The notes under the pieces: generated by a model
Told to the model about the DNA's origin: nothing
Seen by the model: only the letters and a program-made list of their open reading frames with translations
The model's database searches: none
Source of the DNA: an uncultured Clostridia bacterium
GTDB taxonomy: Bacteria; Bacillota; Clostridia; Oscillospirales; Acutalibacteraceae
Length of the DNA: 10,807 bases
Reading direction: 5' to 3'
Assembly: GCA_947302895.1 (NCBI GenBank)
Contig: CAMYWU010000028.1
Coordinates: forward strand, 1 to 10,807
In this document: one piece after another, positions 7,258-10,807 of the stretch
Layout of the letters: every line of letters starts with the position of its first letter
How positions within the stretch are numbered: the stretch's first letter is position 1
Made by a program: the position numbers and the translations under genes

Positions 7258-7950
7258 ATGAAAATACACGGATTACAAAAAATGACACTGCTTGATTTCC
7301 CGGGGCATGTTGCATGCACGGTGTTTTTGGGAGGCTGCGATTTTCGCTGTCCGTTCTGCCATAATTTTGAGCTTGTTGACGGAAGCGAAAAGCCGCTTAT
7401 GGATGATGGGGAGCTTCTCAGCTTCCTTGAAAGCAGAACCGCCCTGCTCGACGGTGTTGCAATAACGGGGGGCGAGCCCTGTTTGCATAAGGATTTGCCC
7501 GAGCTGATAAAGAAAATCAGAGCAATAGGCTATCCCGTTAAGCTCGATACAAACGGAAACCATCCCGAGCTTTTAAAGAGGCTTATTGATGAGGGACTTG
7601 TTGACTATGTTGCAATGGATATTAAAAACAGCCCCGAAAAATATGCCTTAACCTGCGGACTTGATGAAATGGATTTAGCTCCGATAAAGCAGAGCATTTC
7701 TATTCTTATTAATTCGGATATTGATTATGAATTCCGAACAACTGTTATTAAAGAATTTCACGGGGAAGAGGACTTCCACAAGATAGGGGAAATGATAAAA
7801 GGCGCAAAAGCATATTTTCTTCAGAGATTCACGGACAGAGATTCTGTCCCATATGGAAATTTAACATCTCCCCACCCTGATGAAATGCGTATTTTTGCTC
7901 AAATTGCCCAAAAATACGTCCCAAATACATCACTAAGGGGCGTAGATTAA
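7258..7950 (+). CDS. nrdG: Anaerobic ribonucleoside-triphosphate reductase activating protein
   Basis: This 230-residue radical-SAM enzyme uses S-adenosylmethionine and a 4Fe-4S cluster to generate the glycyl radical on class III reductase NrdD. The cluster motif CX3CX2C is present as CDFRCPFC (Cys27, Cys31, Cys34) after KMTLLDFPGHVACTVFLGGC, the opening typical of the NrdG2 type (about 230 residues, longer than the roughly 155 of E. coli NrdG). TGGEP at 70-74 is the SAM-binding GGE motif, and LDTNGN and VAMDIKN fit the later barrel strands. The C-terminus (LQRF...PHPDEMR) is intact. The ATG at 7258 has AAAGGA about 10 nt upstream, a little long. It precedes nrdD on the same strand, opposite to the nrdD-nrdG order of E. 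coli. The nrdD gene has its own promoter, so the two are probably only partly co-transcribed. Confidence 0.93.
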   Translation: MKIHGLQKMTLLDFPGHVACTVFLGGCDFRCPFCHNFELVDGSEKPLMDDGELLSFLESRTALLDGVAITGGEPCLHKDLPELIKKIRAIGYPVKLDTNGNHPELLKRLIDEGLVDYVAMDIKNSPEKYALTCGLDEMDLAPIKQSISILINSDIDYEFRTTVIKEFHGEEDFHKIGEMIKGAKAYFLQRFTDRDSVPYGNLTSPHPDEMRIFAQIAQKYVPNTSLRGVD

Positions 7951-7951
7951 A

Positions 7952-7967
7952 CAACTATATATAGTGT
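7952..7967. promoter_or_regulatory. NrdR-box-like palindrome upstream of nrdD
   Basis: CAACTATATATAGTGT closely matches the known NrdR consensus (ACACWATATATWGTGT), differing mainly in the first two bases, and is centred on the perfect palindrome CTATATATAG. It starts one base after the nrdG stop, upstream of the nrdD promoter. NrdR is the dATP/ATP-sensing repressor of ribonucleotide reductase genes and usually binds two boxes. A weaker partner is possible at 7993-8008 (about 10 of 16 positions), 41 bp away, close to four helical turns. Confidence 0.65.
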
Positions 7968-7996
7968 ATAGCTTCAAAAATAACGAAAAATTTTAG

Positions 7997-8018
7997 AATA
8001 TGTTGTAAAAAACATATT
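7997..8018. promoter_or_regulatory. inverted repeat touching the nrdD -35 box, candidate operator
   Basis: AATATGTT (7997-8004) and AACATATT (8011-8018) form a perfect 8-bp inverted repeat with a 6-nt spacer. The right arm overlaps the first two bases of the -35 element (8017-8022), a position where a bound dimer would block RNA polymerase. Its left arm overlaps the weak second NrdR-box candidate. The cognate regulator is unknown. Confidence 0.45.
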
Positions 8019-8045
8019 GACAAATACCTCTCTTGATGTTAGAAT
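8017..8045 (+). promoter_or_regulatory. strong promoter of nrdD
   Basis: A perfect TTGACA (8017-8022) is followed after exactly 17 nt by TAGAAT (8040-8045), with an extended -10 TGT just before it. The expected start of transcription is near 8052, giving a leader of about 63 nt before the nrdD ATG. This is the best sigma-A-type promoter in the window and fits the highly biased codon usage of nrdD. Confidence 0.85.
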
Positions 8046-8108
8046 AATTTCTGCAGTCAAAAATTATGGAATGACGAGAAATATCTAAAGAAAAATATCA
8101 AGAGAGGT
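8026..8108 (+). promoter_or_regulatory. 12-bp perfect inverted repeat able to mask the nrdD ribosome binding site
   Basis: ACCTCTCTTGAT (8026-8037) and ATCAAGAGAGGT (8097-8108) are exact reverse complements. The right arm contains the nrdD Shine-Dalgarno (AGAGAGG). The left arm lies between the -35 and -10 boxes, so it is absent from RNA started at the nrdD promoter but present in read-through from nrdG. In that longer RNA the two arms could pair and hide the ribosome binding site. A second, nested hairpin is possible inside (ATAATTT 8044-8050 with AAATTAT 8061-8067). Function is inferred. Confidence 0.55.
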
Positions 8109-8114
8109 TAAATT

Positions 8115-10517
8115 ATGTATCAAGTTATTAAAAGAGACGGCAGCGTTGCAGATTTTGATATAAGCAAAATCAGCGCAGCTATCGCAAAAGCGTTTGAAGC
8201 GCAGAACAAACAGTATCACCAGAGTATTATCGATTTAATTGCGCTCCACGTTACAGCAGATTTCGAAAACAAAATTGTTGACGGTAAGATTTCCGTTGAA
8301 GCTATTCAGGACAGCGTTGAAAAGGTTCTTTCAGAATCGGGCTATGCAGATGTTGCAAAGGCATACATTCTCTACAGACGTCAGAGAGAAAAGGTTCGTA
8401 ACATCAATTCCGCTCTTCTTAACTATAAGGAAATCGTTGATAACTATCTTAAAATCAACGACTGGCGTGTTAAGGAAAATGCAACCGTAACATATTCCGT
8501 TGGCGGACTTATTCTTTCAAACTCGGGAGCTATAACAGCAAACTACTGGCTCAGCGAGGTTTATGATGACGAAACCGCAGACGCCCACAGAAATGCAGAT
8601 ATTCATATCCACGACCTCTCCATGCTTACCGGTTATTGCGCAGGCTGGAGCCTGAAGCAGCTCATTCAGGAGGGTCTTGGCGGTGTTACAGGCAAGATTA
8701 CTTCATCTCCTGCAAACCACCTTTCAACTCTCTGCAACCAGATGGTAAACTTCCTTGGCATCATGCAGAATGAATGGGCAGGCGCTCAGGCATTCTCTTC
8801 ATTTGATACATATCTTGCTCCGTTTGTTAAGGTTGACAACCTTTCTCAGAAAGAGGTTAAGCAGTGCATCCAGAGCTTTGTTTACGGCGTTAACACTCCG
8901 AGCCGTTGGGGTACTCAGGCACCGTTTTCAAACATAACTCTTGACTGGGTTGTTCCAAACGACCTTAAAAACCTTCCCGCTCTTATCGGCGGCAAGGAAA
9001 TGGATTTCACCTATGGCGATTGCCAGAAGGAAATGGATATGGTAAACAAAGCCTTCATTGAAATTATGATTGAGGGCGATGCAAACGGACGCGGCTTCCA
9101 GTATCCCATTCCAACATATTCAATCACTCGCTCATTCGACTGGAGCGAAACCGAGAACAACAAGCTCTTATTTGAAATGACAGCTAAATACGGAACTCCA
9201 TATTTCTCAAACTATATCAACTCGGATATGGAGCCCAGCGACGTTCGTTCAATGTGCTGCCGTCTTCGTCTTGACCTTCGTGAGCTTCGCAAGAAGAGCG
9301 GCGGATTCTTCGGCTCAGGTGAATCAACAGGCTCTATCGGCGTTGTTACAATCAACCTTCCGAGAATTGCATATCAGGCAACTGATGAAAAAGATTTCTA
9401 TGCCCGTCTTGACAGACTTATGGATATCGCAGCCCGTTCACTTAAGACTAAGAGAACAGTTATCACAACTCTTCTTGACCAGGGACTCTATCCCTACACA
9501 AAGAGATATCTCGGAACATTTGCAAACCATTTCTCAACCATCGGTCTTATCGGTATGAACGAGGTTGGTCTTAATGCAAACTGGCTTAAGGCAGACTTGA
9601 CCGACCCAAAGGTTCAGCGTTTTGCAAGAGATGTTCTCAATCATATGCGTGAAAGACTTTCCGATTATCAGGAAGAATACGGAGATCTCTACAACCTTGA
9701 GGCAACTCCTGCTGAGTCAACAACCTATCGTTTTGCAAAGCATGATAAGGAGGATTTCCCCGATATCATCACTGCAAATATGAACGGAACTCCTTACTAT
9801 ACCAACTCTTCACATCTTCCCGTTGGTTTCACAGAGGATATCTTCTCAGCTCTTGATATTCAGGATGATCTTCAGACTCTCTATACCTCAGGTACTGTTT
9901 TCCATGCGTTCCTCGGCGAAAAGCTTCCCGATTGGAAGGCAGCAGCAAACCTTGTTCGCAAGATTGCAGAAAACTACAAGCTTCCTTACTACACAATGTC
10001 TCCGACATACTCAGTATGTAAGGACCACGGCTACTTAACAGGCGAGCAGTACACCTGCCCGATTTGCGGAGCTAAGACCGAGGTTAACAGCCGTATTACC
10101 GGTTACTACAGACCTATTCAGAACTGGAACGACGGTAAGGCTCAGGAATATAAGGACCGTAAGGTTTATAACATCGGACGTTCAACTCTTACTCACACAG
10201 GTCCTAATCCTGCTCCTGTTGACTATGTTGAGCCCGAAGCAGCTGCAAATGATGCAGCTTCTGCAGCAGATGCAAATGTTGATGCAAACATCATACTCTT
10301 CAAAACTGCAACCTGCCCCAACTGTAAGGCAGCAGGCGCCCTTCTTGATAAGGCAGGCGTTGAATATACTGCTCTTAATGCGGACGAGCAGGCAGAGCTT
10401 GTTGCAAAGTTCGGCATCAAGCAGGCGCCGACACTCATCGTTATGAACGGCGACGACAGCTTTGAGAAATTCAGAGGTGTATCCGATATTAAAGGATGGC
10501 TTATGTCGTCAAAATAA
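8115..10517 (+). CDS. nrdD: Anaerobic (class III) ribonucleoside-triphosphate reductase with fused thioredoxin-like domain
   Basis: This 800-residue glycyl-radical enzyme makes deoxynucleotides from ribonucleoside triphosphates without oxygen. Residues 1 to about 95 form an ATP-cone allosteric domain (VIKRDGSVADFDISKISAAI). The barrel follows, with HIHDLSMLTGYCAGWSL, NGRGFQYPIPTYSIT, and the finger loop SMCCRLRLDLRELRKK carrying the candidate thiyl radical site (Cys381/382). A metal-knuckle-like region holds Cys635, His638, Cys648 and Cys651. RITGYYRPIQNWNDGK gives the probable glycyl radical at Gly663. After an Ala/Asp-rich linker (about 706-724), residues 725-800 form a small thioredoxin/glutaredoxin-like domain with CPNC (Cys734, Cys737) and the QAPT cis-proline site (Pro772). 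Core-only homologues end near 700 residues. The ATG has AGAGAGG 7 nt upstream. Frequent CGT arginine codons, unlike the AGA/AGG-rich neighbours, suggest high expression. NrdG is upstream and a reductase-like gene follows the terminator. Confidence 0.95.
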   Translation: MYQVIKRDGSVADFDISKISAAIAKAFEAQNKQYHQSIIDLIALHVTADFENKIVDGKISVEAIQDSVEKVLSESGYADVAKAYILYRRQREKVRNINSALLNYKEIVDNYLKINDWRVKENATVTYSVGGLILSNSGAITANYWLSEVYDDETADAHRNADIHIHDLSMLTGYCAGWSLKQLIQEGLGGVTGKITSSPANHLSTLCNQMVNFLGIMQNEWAGAQAFSSFDTYLAPFVKVDNLSQKEVKQCIQSFVYGVNTPSRWGTQAPFSNITLDWVVPNDLKNLPALIGGKEMDFTYGDCQKEMDMVNKAFIEIMIEGDANGRGFQYPIPTYSITRSFDWSETENNKLLFEMTAKYGTPYFSNYINSDMEPSDVRSMCCRLRLDLRELRKKSGGFFGSGESTGSIGVVTINLPRIAYQATDEKDFYARLDRLMDIAARSLKTKRTVITTLLDQGLYPYTKRYLGTFANHFSTIGLIGMNEVGLNANWLKADLTDPKVQRFARDVLNHMRERLSDYQEEYGDLYNLEATPAESTTYRFAKHDKEDFPDIITANMNGTPYYTNSSHLPVGFTEDIFSALDIQDDLQTLYTSGTVFHAFLGEKLPDWKAAANLVRKIAENYKLPYYTMSPTYSVCKDHGYLTGEQYTCPICGAKTEVNSRITGYYRPIQNWNDGKAQEYKDRKVYNIGRSTLTHTGPNPAPVDYVEPEAAANDAASAADANVDANIILFKTATCPNCKAAGALLDKAGVEYTALNADEQAELVAKFGIKQAPTLIVMNGDDSFEKFRGVSDIKGWLMSSK

Positions 10518-10522
10518 ACTGC

Positions 10523-10574
10523 GTGATTAAAAGCCTTCCGAATGGAAGGCTTAACAATCACTTCGTTTGTTTTT
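10523..10574 (+). terminator. Rho-independent terminator of nrdD
   Basis: AAGCCTTCC (10531-10539) and GGAAGGCTT (10544-10552) form a perfect 9-bp stem with a GAAT loop. An outer GTGATT/AATCAC stem (10523-10528 with 10556-10561) extends it, and a T-rich tail (TTCGTTTGTTTTT) follows. It begins 6 nt after the nrdD stop codon. Confidence 0.88.
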
Positions 10575-10579
10575 CCTCT

Positions 10580-10608
10580 CCAAAAATTGCGGATTGCGCA
10601 ATTTTTGG
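10580..10608. repeat. 12-bp perfect inverted repeat between nrdD and the reductase gene
   Basis: CCAAAAATTGCG (10580-10591) and CGCAATTTTTGG (10597-10608) are exact reverse complements around a GATTG loop. There is no T run after it on the plus strand, though the T5 in the right arm is part of the stem. It could be a second terminator, an intergenic repeat, or an operator. TTGCGG (10587-10592) with TATTAT (10609-10614) is also a weak possible promoter for the next gene. Confidence 0.6.
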
Positions 10609-10612
10609 TATT

Positions 10613-10638
10613 ATATGGGCGGTTGAGACCGCCCATAT
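10613..10638. repeat. 11-bp perfect hairpin in the leader of the reductase gene
   Basis: ATATGGGCGGT (10613-10623) and ACCGCCCATAT (10628-10638) pair perfectly around a TGAG loop, ending 14 nt before the GGAG ribosome binding site (10653-10656) of the next gene. It is GC-rich in an AT-rich setting. It may stabilise or attenuate the downstream mRNA, or act as a weak terminator with the AT-rich TTTAATATAAT tail. Confidence 0.6.
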
Positions 10639-10664
10639 TTAATATAATAATTGGAGATAAAACT

Positions 10665-10807
10665 ATGTATGATATAATTGTTGTGGGCGGAGGTCCTGCG
10701 GGAATGACTGCTGCGCTCTATGCTCAGCGCAACGGCAAAAACGCCCTTATTATAGAAAAAAACGGCTTCGGCGGCCAGATAACCCATTCGCCGAAGGTTG
10801 AAAATTT
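10665..10807 (+). CDS. Thioredoxin-reductase-like FAD/NAD(P)-dependent oxidoreductase, N-terminal part
   Basis: Only 47 codons are inside the window. They open with MYDIIVVGGGPAGMTAALYA, the dinucleotide-binding GxGxxG-type motif (VVGGGPAG) that contacts the FAD ADP moiety, and continue to FGGQI and KVENF, as in thioredoxin reductases (GGQ...VEN). The ATG at 10665 has TTGGAGA 8 nt upstream. Such enzymes pass electrons from NADPH, or in some Clostridia other donors, via FAD to a thioredoxin. The neighbouring NrdD has a fused thioredoxin-like domain, so that domain is a candidate partner. The redox CxxC and the pyridine-nucleotide domain lie beyond the edge, so a ferredoxin-linked or other subfamily cannot be excluded. 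Confidence 0.8.
   Translation, partial: MYDIIVVGGGPAGMTAALYAQRNGKNALIIEKNGFGGQITHSPKVEN

Noticed and set aside
10223..10636. Minus-strand 137-residue open frame across the nrdD end and terminator
   Set aside because: It is antisense to the redox domain of NrdD and runs through a clear terminator; no family resemblance.
1..10807. CRISPR arrays, tRNA or rRNA genes, insertion-sequence transposases
   Set aside because: I looked for regularly spaced repeats, cloverleaf-like segments and transposase motifs on both strands and saw none.

Overview
The window looks like a chromosomal segment of an anaerobic low- to mid-GC Firmicute, most likely a gut-type Clostridia member (Oscillospiraceae/Ruminococcaceae-like). 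The reasons are a V-type (not F-type) ATPase operon, an oxygen-sensitive class III ribonucleotide reductase with its radical-SAM activase, a secreted lipoprotein glycosidase with carbohydrate-binding modules, and AT-rich intergenic DNA with strong GGAGG-type ribosome binding sites. The lineage call is inference from gene content and style, not from a marker gene.

Layout. Positions 1-1777 (minus strand) hold the start of a V-type ATP synthase operon: a small coiled-coil peripheral-stalk subunit (G/H type) followed by the large membrane subunit I, which runs off the left edge. An AT-rich divergent region (1778-1942) carries a clear plus-strand promoter and a weaker minus-strand one. Positions 1943-7137 (plus strand) hold a tightly packed three-gene unit: a 1136-residue lipoprotein with a GH39-like clan GH-A catalytic core and several beta-sandwich modules, a TPR protein with two CxxC pairs, and a DUF4037-type nucleotidyltransferase-fold gene broken by a +1 frameshift near 6780-6806. 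A short palindromic element bracketed by a 10-bp direct repeat sits at 7147-7222.

Positions 7258-10517 hold nrdG and nrdD. The 164-bp gap between them is dense with signals: a NrdR-box-like palindrome, an 8-bp inverted repeat touching the -35 box, a near-consensus extended -10 promoter, and a 12-bp perfect inverted repeat whose right arm contains the nrdD Shine-Dalgarno. NrdD carries a fused C-terminal thioredoxin/glutaredoxin-like domain (CPNC). After a strong terminator and two further hairpins, a thioredoxin-reductase-like flavoprotein begins at 10665 and runs off the right edge.

How the genes fit together. NrdG would install the glycyl radical on NrdD. The fused redox domain, probably recharged by the adjacent TrxB-like enzyme, could supply electrons for making deoxynucleotides. 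NrdR would tune nrdD, and the inverted repeat may give read-through and promoter-derived transcripts different translation. The most interesting places are this nrdD control region, the NrdD-redox fusion next to a reductase gene, the TPR/DUF4037 pair, and a probable ACG (or mutated ATG) start on the V-ATPase subunit I gene.
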